Assembly (NCBI GenBank): GCA_965198285.1 | Contig: OZ240251.1 | Location: forward strand, 1,860,001 to 1,924,000 | DNA: 64,000 nt | Direction of reading: 5' to 3' | Origin: UBA11872 sp965198285 | Lineage (GTDB): Bacteria; Chloroflexota; UBA11872 | Shown: piece by piece, positions 1 to 8,063 of the stretch | Layout: every line of letters begins with the position of its first letter | Numbering within the stretch: the stretch's first letter is position 1 | The notes under the pieces: model-generated | Seen by the model: the letters and a program-made list of their open reading frames with translations, nothing else | Told to the model about the DNA's origin: nothing | Database searches by the model: none | Translations under genes and position numbers: made by a program

Positions 1-2
1 TG

Positions 3-443
3 GTCGGCATTGCCATGATGGCCGAGCCCGACGTGCTGATTTTGGACGAACCCACGGTCGGCCTGGACGTTGAGTCTCGCCAACGACTCTGGGAGGTCCT
101 GCAAAGCTACCGACAACGCGACGCCGCCGTGCTCCTGACCACCCACTACATGGAGGAGGCCGAGACGCTTTGCGACCGCATCGGCATCATCCAGGACGGG
201 CGCCTGATCTCGCTCGACACCATCGCGAACCTGCGGGCCTCGATTGGCCACGAATACAAGCTGGTTTACGAGACTCCCGAGGGGCGCCAGACGGTCTTCG
301 GCGACGACCACCTGCACCTGGCCGCCCAGCCACGGTCGCAGGGCATCGACGAGTACGCGGTGATGCGCACGAGCCTGGAGGACGTGTACCTGGCGCTGAC
401 GCAGCAAGCACGCGGTGAGGGCGAGGCCGATGCGGCCGAATGA
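3..443 (+). CDS. ABC transporter ATP-binding protein, C-terminal part (cut by window edge)
   Basis: This is the C-terminal part of an ABC ATPase; its start lies before the window. Visible are Walker B with its catalytic Glu (VLILDEPT), the D-loop (VGLDVESR) and the H-switch His (LLTTHYMEEAE). A short C-terminal extension ending in an SLEDVYLALT motif is typical of DrrA/CcmA-type export or resistance ATPases. The ABC-2 permease downstream is its likely partner, with a histidine phosphatase gene between them. The protein should sit on the cytoplasmic face and drive export of an unknown substrate. Confidence 0.93.
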   Translation, partial: VGIAMMAEPDVLILDEPTVGLDVESRQRLWEVLQSYRQRDAAVLLTTHYMEEAETLCDRIGIIQDGRLISLDTIANLRASIGHEYKLVYETPEGRQTVFGDDHLHLAAQPRSQGIDEYAVMRTSLEDVYLALTQQARGEGEADAAE

Positions 444-1074
444 ATCGCCCAATCCGACAGTGGAGCCTAGTGGGCAACAGCTGCTGCTTGTCCGTCACTC
501 CCGGCCCTGTATCTCTGACGACATGAGCTACAGGGATTGGCCACTGAGCGACGAAGGCAGGAAGCTCGCAGTCGGAGCGGCCGAATTCATTGCCGAATTC
601 AGGCCGAGCCGGATCTGTTCAAGCGACGAACGCAAAGCCCTGGAAACAGCAAGGGTCATTGGGCAGCACTGCGGTGTCGAAGTTGAGGTTGAGCCTGACC
701 TACGCGAGCACGATCGAACCGGTGTCCCGTGGCGAGACTCGGCAACGCGTCAGCGGGAACTGAAAGCACTCTTCGCGAATCCAGGCGATGTCGTCTTCGG
801 TCACGAGTCAGCGAGTCAAGCGCTGCGTCGGCTAACTGCGGCTATCAACCGCGTAGCAGTGCGGACTCCCGGACCCTGGGTGCTGGTGACGCATGGAACG
901 ATCATGGCGCTGTATCTGGCCAAGTTGACCGGCCGCGCCCCCATGGAAATCTGGTCGTGCCTTCGGATGCCGACGGTCGCATGGGTGGACTGTAGCAACC
1001 ACCGGCTCGTAAACCTTGTTACCGACTTTCAAGTCAGACATCTATTGGGTACCAAGTTCGATGCCGCGAACTGA
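430..1074 (+). CDS. Histidine phosphatase family protein
   Basis: The 214-residue protein has the RHG-type catalytic start (LLLVRHSRP), where the His forms the phospho-intermediate, then LSDEGRKLA and a second conserved His in VLVTHGTIMALYL. These are hallmarks of the phosphoglycerate mutase-like (histidine phosphatase) superfamily; the substrate cannot be told. The ATG at 430 overlaps the end of the ABC ATPase gene; an in-frame GTG at 415 is an alternative start. Its 3' end overlaps the start of the permease gene, so the three genes are probably co-transcribed and translationally coupled. Confidence 0.85.
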   Translation: MRPNESPNPTVEPSGQQLLLVRHSRPCISDDMSYRDWPLSDEGRKLAVGAAEFIAEFRPSRICSSDERKALETARVIGQHCGVEVEVEPDLREHDRTGVPWRDSATRQRELKALFANPGDVVFGHESASQALRRLTAAINRVAVRTPGPWVLVTHGTIMALYLAKLTGRAPMEIWSCLRMPTVAWVDCSNHRLVNLVTDFQVRHLLGTKFDAAN

Positions 1075-1825
1075 CCGCCTCAGCACACCCGGACCTCGCA
1101 AATTCGTTAGCGATTCGCTGGCGGTGCTGGAGCTTCATGCGCTGCCGATGATCCGTCAGTGGTATCTGATCGTGCTGGGAACCCTGGTCTTCCCGATTCC
1201 CATGTTTTACGTCTTTCGTTCGATAGCTCCGGACGATGCGGCCGTCTGGCAGCGCCTGCTGGCTGGGACGCTGATCTTTGGCGTGGCCTTCAGCACCGCC
1301 ATGCTGGTCGGGCAGCAGATCGTCGCGCAGCGGTTCATGGGCCATCTGAAACTGGTCATTACGATGCCCGTCTCCAAGGCCGCCTTCGTTGCCGGAACGC
1401 TGGCGTACACCGCGGTGTCGGGAACGCTGTCCGCCCTGTTTCTGTTGGGCTTCGCCTTCATCGCCGGCGTCGAGATCTCGCCCACGTGGGCCCTGGCCCC
1501 TGCACTGCTGCTGACCGTCCTGGCGCTAGCTGGCATCGTGCTCTTCGTAATGAGCTTCGCGCCGTCGCTGCCGGTCGGGAACATCCTGGCCAGCCTCATC
1601 GCCATTGTGCTGGTCATCATCTCCCCGGTGTACTTCACGCTGGAGTCGGCGCCGCTGCTGTTGCAGTGGTTTGGCTACGTTTCACCGCTGCGCTACGCGG
1701 CCGACGCCATCGCCGCCGCGCTTGGGGGACGTGTGGACGTCTGGCTGGAACTGGGCGTGCTGGCGGCCTATGCGCTGGTCGCCCTTGGCCTGGGCCTCTG
1801 GCGGCTGCCCTGGCGGGAAATGTAG
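1061..1825 (+). CDS. ABC-2 type transporter permease
   Basis: The 254-residue integral membrane protein has about six hydrophobic segments (for example residues near WYLIVLGTLVFPIPMFYV and ALLLTVLALAGIVLFVM) and the late PxxYF/P-L-R-Y-A-A-D-A-I region typical of ABC-2 exporters. It is the probable membrane partner of the ATPase at the window start. The ATG at 1061 gives a 14-base overlap with the phosphatase gene; a longer frame begins at 1016 but would overlap much more. Substrate unknown. Confidence 0.85.
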   Translation: MPRTDRLSTPGPRKFVSDSLAVLELHALPMIRQWYLIVLGTLVFPIPMFYVFRSIAPDDAAVWQRLLAGTLIFGVAFSTAMLVGQQIVAQRFMGHLKLVITMPVSKAAFVAGTLAYTAVSGTLSALFLLGFAFIAGVEISPTWALAPALLLTVLALAGIVLFVMSFAPSLPVGNILASLIAIVLVIISPVYFTLESAPLLLQWFGYVSPLRYAADAIAAALGGRVDVWLELGVLAAYALVALGLGLWRLPWREM

Positions 1826-1993
1826 TGACAGTTCGCTTGACTGGTGATGGCGTAGGTGAGGATGCTGACGCTCGTGGAACGAGGCGCGATCATGTCCGTC
1901 TCCGCGATGCCCACAAGCGACCGTGTTGACCCACCAAATCGAATACCATACAATGGCCGTTGCTAAAGCGTTAAAGGTGGACTGAAGAATTCA

Positions 1994-3010
1994 ATGCGTG
2001 GATTCAAAAGGCTTGAACAGATAGCCAAACAGATAAAAACTGATCAAGAGAAAGGCATGAAACCTGCTCCAGATAAAGTGTCAGTGAGAGAATTTATAAG
2101 ATGGTTTGGATATGAGAGGAGAAGTAAGTATATCGTAAATAGGATTAGAAATAAAATGGAGGAGCTGGATATACGGACTGTACCTGATTTCGAGTTTGTG
2201 TACATCGACACTAGAATAAGATTTGAGCTCGTGCTCGATGAAGACAGTGAATCCGAGACATCAGACGGACCAGACGACCCCACTGTGCGTATTGGGATAC
2301 TAGTCGCAGCAAACCAGATCCCGACCTCAGTGAAGCCGGATAAGCCTCTTTGTGTAGCAACGACTTTGATGCAGATGAAAGACTACTCTCAGTTGCCAGT
2401 GATGGTTAATGAACGTGATGTAAAAGGAGTAATAAGCTGGAAGTCAATTGGGTATAGACTAGCATTAGGTCATGAGTGTAATCTGGTCAGGGAGTGCATG
2501 GATCCTGCGAGTGAGATCCCGATAGATGCTCCTCTCTTCGATGCCATTGGGGATATCTCGGAATATGGATACGTGTTGGTCAGAGGTATTGACAGATCAA
2601 TTACAGGCATTGTGACGGCAAGTGATGTTGGGCATCAATTCATGCAGCTCACCGGACCGTTTCTGGCTATTAGTGAGATTGAAGGTCATTTACGCAGGCT
2701 TCTACATAGAAAATTTACTGTTGATGAGTTGAGGAAATCATCATTAAAGCACGAGGATAACAAAAGTATTGAGGGTCTGGCAGACATGACATTCGGTGGC
2801 TATGTGTGTCTTCTAGAAAGTCCGAATAATTGGTCCCGTCTAAATCTGTCAGTTGACAGGAGTACGTTTACAAAGCACCTGGATAGAGTTAGGAAAATCA
2901 GAAATGATGTGATGCACTTCGATCCAGACGGTCTTGAACCGGAGCACGAAATGACACTTCAGGATCTAGCAAGATTCTTTCGAGATCTTGTTCGCATGGG
3001 GAAGATCTGA
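1994..3010 (+). CDS. CBS-pair protein with C-terminal HEPN-like (Swt1-type) domain
   Basis: The 338-residue protein has three parts. Residues 28-72 are a small basic domain (VREFIRWFGYERRSKYIV, then TVPDFEFVYID). Residues about 98-220 form two CBS motifs (QLPVMVNERDVKGVISWKSI and YVLVRGIDRSITGIVTASDV), which in other proteins bind adenine nucleotides. Residues about 223-338 are helical and carry R303-N-D-V-M-H308, fitting the R-x4-6-H catalytic signature of HEPN RNases. Base composition is clearly more AT-rich than most of the window, which suggests transfer. I infer a nucleotide-sensing RNase, possibly for defence or stress; no partner gene is obvious. Domain boundaries and RNase activity are inferred, not shown. 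Confidence 0.75.
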   Translation: MRGFKRLEQIAKQIKTDQEKGMKPAPDKVSVREFIRWFGYERRSKYIVNRIRNKMEELDIRTVPDFEFVYIDTRIRFELVLDEDSESETSDGPDDPTVRIGILVAANQIPTSVKPDKPLCVATTLMQMKDYSQLPVMVNERDVKGVISWKSIGYRLALGHECNLVRECMDPASEIPIDAPLFDAIGDISEYGYVLVRGIDRSITGIVTASDVGHQFMQLTGPFLAISEIEGHLRRLLHRKFTVDELRKSSLKHEDNKSIEGLADMTFGGYVCLLESPNNWSRLNLSVDRSTFTKHLDRVRKIRNDVMHFDPDGLEPEHEMTLQDLARFFRDLVRMGKI

Positions 3011-3135
3011 GATAAAGAAAAATTGCAAATTGGGAGCTATGAGGAAAATTGAACTTGCCTTCTGCTGAGAAGTAAGCGTTATGCAATCGTACGGCGGCCT
3101 TTGGGTAGCTATCAGCTATATGATCACTTGATAGC

Positions 3136-3186
3136 GGAGGGGTAGAGCTCAGCGTTACGCATCACGAACCACAGCCGCCGGTGGGG
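3136..3186. repeat. Imperfect direct repeat, copy 1 (possible gene fragment)
   Basis: About 50 bases resemble 3594-3643 in the same orientation. On the minus strand both copies can be read as related peptides (FVMRNAELYPSA here, FIIRNAETYSLA in the other), with several differences at third codon positions. They may be relics of the 3' end of one gene, duplicated on either side of the small membrane-protein gene at 3306. Otherwise I see nothing in 3011-3305. Confidence 0.5.
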
Positions 3187-3305
3187 AAAGAAGTGCGTGT
3201 AGACAGTGCCGGAGTCGGCACCTTGCGGTGGGGGCATGGGCGGTGTCGCCACGCCGAGAGCTAAACTGAGTCAGAAACAAACAGGGGCGGGATAGGAAAA
3301 ACCGG

Positions 3306-3524
3306 ATGACGGTGGACTTGACCGCCATCGAGATTGAGCGTCGGCTGACCGCGATTGAGACCACGCTCCCGACGTTGGCAACCAAGGCCGACCTTCAGGC
3401 CATGCGAGCCGAGTGGAAGTCCGATCTCCACAGCTTGACCCGCTGGATGGTCGTTGCTGTGCTGGGGTCGGTAACAGCCGCGGCCACCATTACCGGGTTA
3501 ATCGTTCGCTTCCTCGGTGCCTGA
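3306..3524 (+). CDS. Small coiled-coil membrane protein
   Basis: The 72-residue protein starts with a charged helix (IEIERRLTAIETTLPTLATK), continues ADLQAMRAEWKSDLHSL and ends in one transmembrane segment (MVVAVLGSVTAAATITGLIV). The layout matches small bacterial CCDC90/DUF1640-like or holin-accessory-like proteins: an N-terminal amphipathic coiled coil and a C-terminal anchor. A paralogue lies at 36295-36501 on the other strand and shares I-E-R-R-L-T and ATKADL. Function unknown. Confidence 0.7.
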   Translation: MTVDLTAIEIERRLTAIETTLPTLATKADLQAMRAEWKSDLHSLTRWMVVAVLGSVTAAATITGLIVRFLGA

Positions 3525-3593
3525 AGAGGCCTGAGCCGGGGTAGTGGTCCGTCGGGATTGGGCTGACTACCTGTCGTCCGACCGCTCGACGGC

Positions 3594-3643
3594 GAGGGAG
3601 TAGGTCTCGGCGTTGCGTATTATGAACCGCAGCGGCGGGTGAG
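3594..3643. repeat. Imperfect direct repeat, copy 2 (possible gene fragment)
   Basis: Partner of the repeat at 3136-3186; the pair brackets the 72-residue gene. The minus-strand reading FIIRNAETYSLA continues to a stop a few codons on (VERSDDR). Confidence 0.5.
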
Positions 3644-3740
3644 GGAGGCTTCAGCGCAGAAGCCAACCTTAGTCTCTCGTCTGATCTGCGGTCCGAGACT
3701 ATCTAACTAAGCGTGCCCAGGAGAAAGGCCGGAGCTAGCG

Positions 3741-4730
3741 ATGCCTAAAGGACCGCCAATGAAGCGCGCAATCCTAACTACCGCCGCTGCTGTTGCCGCC
3801 CTGCTCGCACTCACTTTCGCCATCGTTGTTGTGGCTGCCTTCGGCAATACCGACGTGCGGCCCCTTACGACGAGCAGGGGAACGATCACGCTCACTATGT
3901 TCTTCGTCGCGCTGGTCGCCCTACTCATCGCCGCAGCCGCGGCTGAGTGGACGGGCTGGGCACGGCCAGGCCGGCGCGACGCCAGTCCCAACCACCGCGC
4001 CACCGCCGACTCCTGGAAATCCCCATCACAACGCGTGCCTCCCGCGCGTCCTCAGATGACGCATCTCAGGCCGGCGGCCCGTTCGCCGTCGCATGCATGG
4101 CAGTCAACCGGGTGGCCGCGCCGTTCACGGGCACCGTTGGCGCCCAGCGCAAACCCCACGGCACGGCCGTCCGCGGCAGCCTCGCCTCCCGTGCCTGATC
4201 CGGTGCCCCAGGCTGTCGAATCGCCGACCACGGTCGTGACTCTTGCGGCGGCCTTGGAAGCCTCCCCGAGATCTGATAAACACCGGCGGCGGCTGGTGCG
4301 GAAGTTTCGGGAGGCAGCCCGGGTTGCTGCTGCCCCGTCCGAGCCTGACCCACTGTCGACGCCAGAACCCAGACCTGAGGCTGGCCCGCTTCCCTCGTCC
4401 GAACCCGCCGAAGTGCTGCGCCAAACGGCTGACCCTGCGCCAGCGGTGGAACGCCCTCCCCGTCAGTCCTCGTCGGGCCGGGTACGCCGTCACCTTACCT
4501 GGCTGATCCAGCGTCAGCGTGGACGCTGCGGCATCTGTGGGCAGCCTCTCCTACAGCCTCCGACTGGCGACGTTGTTCACGTCGACCACATCGTTCCCCT
4601 GGTTCAGGGCGGTTCTGACCAGCGGAGCAATCTCCAAGCGGCTCACGCGGCTTGCAATCTCGCCAAAGGCAGCCTCGGCGCCCGACGGCCTCCGCCGGGA
4701 TATTCCTCGACCGTACTCCCACCGCACTGA
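3741..4730 (+). CDS. Membrane-anchored HNH endonuclease
   Basis: The 329-residue protein has two N-terminal transmembrane helices (about residues 8-33 and 49-68), then about 190 Pro/Ala/Ser/Arg-rich, probably disordered residues. A compact C-terminal HNH domain follows: CGICG, then VHVDHIVPLVQGG, NLQAAHAACN. The DH, the N and the H of the HNH fold, plus two Cys pairs for a structural zinc, are all present. A GGAG site six bases upstream supports the ATG at 3741; an ATG at 3759 is possible. HNH domains usually nick or cut DNA. Tethering to the membrane by a long flexible arm is unusual and could suit attack on incoming DNA, which is my inference. Confidence 0.8.
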   Translation: MPKGPPMKRAILTTAAAVAALLALTFAIVVVAAFGNTDVRPLTTSRGTITLTMFFVALVALLIAAAAAEWTGWARPGRRDASPNHRATADSWKSPSQRVPPARPQMTHLRPAARSPSHAWQSTGWPRRSRAPLAPSANPTARPSAAASPPVPDPVPQAVESPTTVVTLAAALEASPRSDKHRRRLVRKFREAARVAAAPSEPDPLSTPEPRPEAGPLPSSEPAEVLRQTADPAPAVERPPRQSSSGRVRRHLTWLIQRQRGRCGICGQPLLQPPTGDVVHVDHIVPLVQGGSDQRSNLQAAHAACNLAKGSLGARRPPPGYSSTVLPPH

Positions 4731-4779
4731 GGCGTCCAACGGAGTCTCGCTACTACGCCATGGACAAGGTGGTGCTTAC

Positions 4780-5538
4780 TTAGTCGTCTCCAAGCCTCGA
4801 CGTCTCAAGTCCGGCTTCGCTCGTTTCCGTGAGTTGCCATCCAGGAGTGGACCGCAAGACGATGATGTCCCTGCCATTCTTCTTTATTGCGAACTCTGGT
4901 CCTGGATATTGTGTTGTAAATGGGTCGACAGGCTTCTTGCGCCTTACAAGATACCCACCTTTGATTTGTAAGTAGATAGGACTTCTAAAGACTGTCTCAG
5001 TACACGGTTCGCCTTTCCTGTTTCGTCTGGGAACTGCCCACAGTTCGTCGATGCCATCGATAACCACCTCCTCTTCAGGCACTCGTGATCTCTTTAGCCT
5101 GATTCGTTTCCGGATAGATACAAGAACCACAATGATCTTCGCCCCGAAAATCCTCCGGTGATGCGATCTCCCGGTTGTCTGAGATGCCCAACGCTCGAAC
5201 ATCCTATCAATAATCTTGGACTCTCTTGTGAAGCGCTTGTAGTAAATGCGATGTGCCTTTCGTTTCCTAATCTCAAGCCTACGTAACTCTGGTTCTATGG
5301 CGCTAGCATGTAAACCATGCTGTTCTTGCTTCAGTTTGTCGATTTCCTCATCTATTTGACGCATTTCGCACACGAGCAATTCGTCAATCAGCTTCATCTT
5401 GTGATATTTTATCTCCAGGTAGATTTCCCAAGATAAATCTCTTATTTTTTGGAAATTAGAAATGGCAAGGAGAATCGGACCTACGATCAGGCCGCCGATC
5501 ACGGTAACCGATACGCCCACAAAGAAATCGGTAGACAT
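4780..5538 (-). CDS. Membrane-anchored coiled-coil protein of unknown function
   Basis: I do not recognise the family. The 252-residue protein has one N-terminal transmembrane helix (residues about 5-26), a long charged coiled coil (about 30-100, rich in Glu, Lys and Leu), and a basic C-terminal part. A strong GGAGGT site precedes the ATG. It starts 13 bases after the methyltransferase gene on the same strand, so the two are very probably co-transcribed. Composition is more AT-rich than the window average, as in the methyltransferase. It has no nuclease motif I can see, so calling it a restriction partner would be a guess. Confidence 0.7.
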   Translation of the reverse strand: MSTDFFVGVSVTVIGGLIVGPILLAISNFQKIRDLSWEIYLEIKYHKMKLIDELLVCEMRQIDEEIDKLKQEQHGLHASAIEPELRRLEIRKRKAHRIYYKRFTRESKIIDRMFERWASQTTGRSHHRRIFGAKIIVVLVSIRKRIRLKRSRVPEEEVVIDGIDELWAVPRRNRKGEPCTETVFRSPIYLQIKGGYLVRRKKPVDPFTTQYPGPEFAIKKNGRDIIVLRSTPGWQLTETSEAGLETSRLGDD

Positions 5539-5551
5539 ATTGACCTCCTTC

Positions 5552-6505
5552 CTAAATTATTATATTCCTTAGAGTAGTTGCAAGCGGTGTTTCAGATGGT
5601 TGATATTGCTCAGCATCAAAGCTGACAAATCGTACTGCTTCCATGTTAGCAAACCGCTTCGCCATGACATCAAGAGCTTGATGGTTGTTGTCGATGAGCA
5701 CGAATCTCCGACCAAGCTCATATGCAGCTTCACCAAGAGTCCCGCTGCCCGCGAAGAAGTCGAGCACAGTATCTCCAGGCTTCGAGGATGCCTGAACTAT
5801 GCGACGCACAATTCCGAGCGGTTTCTGTGTGGGGTATCCCGTGCGTTCTTTCCCATTCGTTGGAACGATCGTGTGCCACCAAGTGTCCGTCGGAAGCTTT
5901 CCGCGTGCTGCCTTCTCAGGTCCTACCAGTCCCGGTGCCATGTACGGAATGCGATCCACTTCTTCAACATTGAAAAGATACTGCTCAGGATCGCGTACAT
6001 AGACCAAGATGGTGTCGTGCTTAGGCGGCCATTTCTTCTTTGTGCGGCCACCGTAGTCGTAAGCCCAGATCACCTCGTTGAGAAAGCACTCGCGTCCAAA
6101 AATGCCATCGAGTAAGACCTTGGCGTAGTGAACCTCGCGATAGTCGAGATGAAGATACAAGGAACCTGAAGTGCTCAGAATCCGGTGGGCTTCTTCAAGT
6201 CGAGGCTCCAGGAATGCCAGATAGTCATCAAATTCGTCATCGAATTCGCGTGAAGCGACTTTGATTGAGCGATAGCGTTGTCCCTTGAATCCGGTTCTGT
6301 CACCGCTGGGATCGCGGACTGTTCGCAGCTGTGTCCGGGCCTGCTTCTTTCCGGTGTTGAACGGTGGATCGGTATAGATGAGATCGACGGATTGCGGCGC
6401 CATCTTTCTTAGGATAGGGAGGTTGTCTCCGAAGTAGACGGTTCCCAGGTATCCATCGTTGCCATCGATCTCGCGTACAGGCGCTGCGGCGAGGTCACTC
6501 GTCAT
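5552..6505 (-). CDS. Site-specific DNA methyltransferase, beta class (N6-adenine or N4-cytosine)
   Basis: The 317-residue protein carries the catalytic TDPPFNTG (motif IV, residues 45-52), then PPKHDTILVYVRD, GYPTQKP (motif X-like) and the SAM-binding DFFAGSGT (motif I, about residues 250-257). Motif IV before motif I defines the beta class of amino-methyltransferases. Its ATG overlaps the stop of the upstream hydrolase gene by four bases, and a membrane coiled-coil gene follows at 13 bases. No restriction endonuclease is recognisable next to it. It may be an orphan methyltransferase, or its partner may be the unfamiliar downstream gene. Confidence 0.93.
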   Translation of the reverse strand: MTSDLAAAPVREIDGNDGYLGTVYFGDNLPILRKMAPQSVDLIYTDPPFNTGKKQARTQLRTVRDPSGDRTGFKGQRYRSIKVASREFDDEFDDYLAFLEPRLEEAHRILSTSGSLYLHLDYREVHYAKVLLDGIFGRECFLNEVIWAYDYGGRTKKKWPPKHDTILVYVRDPEQYLFNVEEVDRIPYMAPGLVGPEKAARGKLPTDTWWHTIVPTNGKERTGYPTQKPLGIVRRIVQASSKPGDTVLDFFAGSGTLGEAAYELGRRFVLIDNNHQALDVMAKRFANMEAVRFVSFDAEQYQPSETPLATTLRNIII

Positions 6506-7605
6506 ATGGACGGATGGTCCTCGGTCAGCCGCTCAACGAGCCAGGGCTCGGCAGCCACGCCGTACCACTGGTGCTCGCCGGGCTGGACGTCATGCACCAG
6601 GCATTCGCAGGCGTCGAGCAGCTCGTAGGCGTCGCGCGTGATTGCCACGTGCTCGTATACGTTGGCTAGCCCGCGTGCCCCGTTCAGCGGATCCTGGTCG
6701 CCGGTTTCGATCAGGAGCGGGCGCGGCGCGATCAGCGCGCCCAGGTCGCCCATGTCCACGGCTTGCCAGAGGCCGGGCACGTAGTTACAGCCGCAGTTGC
6801 TGTTCAGGTCCAGGAGCGAGTCGCGGTAGCCGTAGAAGTAGCCACTGACCACCGCTGCGCATATACGGTCGTCCATCGCCGCTAGCCAGAGGGTCTGCAG
6901 GCCGCCTCCGCTCAGGCCGGCGCAGCCGATGCGCTCCGGATCGCAGTCGTCGCGTGTCAGCACGTAGTCCAGCAGGCGCATCAGGTCCCAGGTCCACATG
7001 CCGGTGACGGTCTGGCCCATCGAGATGGCCGCGTGGTTGAGCGGGGTGCAGGTGGACCGCATGAACGTGTCTTCGTCGTTCTCCTGGCCAACCGGTTCGC
7101 GGCGTTCGCCGAAGGCGCGGGCGTCGGGCGCGAAGACGATCAGCCCGGCCTGGGCGAAGCGCTCCGCATAGGCGCCGTTGTAGCGATCGATGGCGTCGGC
7201 CACGGCCGGAATGTCGCGTCGGCCGGCGGTCATGTTCTTGCCACCGCTGCCGTGCCCGTGCGGCGCGATCACGACAGGACGGCGCTCGCCTTTCTTCAGG
7301 TCGTCTGGCAGCAGCGCGTAGAAGGGCATGACCACGTCAGGCTCGGTATGGATCTCCATCCGCTGCCGCACGTAGCCGTCGCACGCCACCGACTCGGTTA
7401 CGACAGGCTGCGGATCAGCGTGGCGCATGCTGGCGATGCCTGTAATGGCGGAGAGGTGCCGGCGCGTGGCCGTGCGCCAGGCCTCGAAGGCTGCCGGGCT
7501 GCTGGTTTCGGCCGGCATCTGGCGCGCCTCGCGGTCGAAGCGCGCCTGCAACTCCGAGTGCGCCGGAAAGAAGCGCGTGGCGGTGGGAACTCGCGGCTTA
7601 GCCAT
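6502..7605 (-). CDS. Alpha/beta hydrolase (dienelactone-hydrolase / acetyl-xylan-esterase-like)
   Basis: The 367-residue protein has an alpha/beta hydrolase layout: oxyanion region VVIAPHGHGSGG, nucleophile elbow GLSGGG, acid region LLIETGDQDPLNG, and catalytic His in PGEHQW. There is no signal peptide, so it is probably cytoplasmic. Similar large bacterial family members are often near carbohydrate genes and are suspected esterases; substrate unknown. It is GC-rich like the bulk of the window, unlike the overlapping methyltransferase gene. Confidence 0.85.
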   Translation of the reverse strand: MAKPRVPTATRFFPAHSELQARFDREARQMPAETSSPAAFEAWRTATRRHLSAITGIASMRHADPQPVVTESVACDGYVRQRMEIHTEPDVVMPFYALLPDDLKKGERRPVVIAPHGHGSGGKNMTAGRRDIPAVADAIDRYNGAYAERFAQAGLIVFAPDARAFGERREPVGQENDEDTFMRSTCTPLNHAAISMGQTVTGMWTWDLMRLLDYVLTRDDCDPERIGCAGLSGGGLQTLWLAAMDDRICAAVVSGYFYGYRDSLLDLNSNCGCNYVPGLWQAVDMGDLGALIAPRPLLIETGDQDPLNGARGLANVYEHVAITRDAYELLDACECLVHDVQPGEHQWYGVAAEPWLVERLTEDHPSI

Positions 7606-7705
7606 GGGTCAGTACTTTAGGCTCCCCCACGACAGTGCGCGAACAGATCGGGGTCCTCTGCGCAGCGCCGGCGGGCCCTGCGGCGGGCGTGGGGGTGAAG
7701 GGGGG

Positions 7706-7758
7706 AACTGTCTCTCGCCAGCCCGCCCCCATAGGGGGCGGGCTGGCGAGAGACAGTT
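7706..7758. repeat. Perfect 25-base inverted repeat with 3-base loop
   Basis: Bases 7706-7730 and 7734-7758 are exact reverse complements around the loop ATA. The hairpin would be very stable (outer arm AACTGTCTCTCGCC, inner run of C/G). There is no T-run after it on either strand, so it is more likely a mobile palindromic (REP/MITE-like) element than a simple terminator. Confidence 0.85.
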
Positions 7759-7823
7759 TGTGGCGGATTTTTGGGCGAGACGGCGAAGGGGTGGGGGGCG
7801 GACACCAAGGGCGAGGAGGGGAT

Positions 7824-7848
7824 GGATTTCCGCCTGCGCGGGAATGAC
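7824..7848 (-). repeat. dRS3-like dispersed repeat
   Basis: On the minus strand it reads GTCATTCCCGCGCAGGCGG and on to AAATC, an imperfect ATTCC...GGAAT palindrome. This is a widespread bacterial repeat form (known as dRS3 in Neisseria). A related copy headed by GTCATTCC lies at 59243-59270. Confidence 0.6.
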
Positions 7849-8063
7849 GGCGGGCGGGTGCGGGAATGATGGGGGCGGGTCGGCGCAGGGTCAAAGCGAG
7901 AGGCGTACCAGCGGATGGGGTGCGTGGGGCGCACAGGAGCGGCGGGCAGGTGGGGTGGGACACGGCAGGACGGGTAGGGGACGATGGGCCTAGTGTACAC
8001 CAGATGATTACGAGGGTCAAGGGGGACCCTGGCGGGCGGCCAGACCGGGGCGAGGGTGAACAG

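Noticed and set aside
4780..6505. Complete restriction-modification system
   Set aside because: The methyltransferase is clear, but the neighbour shows no PD-(D/E)XK, HNH or other nuclease motif.
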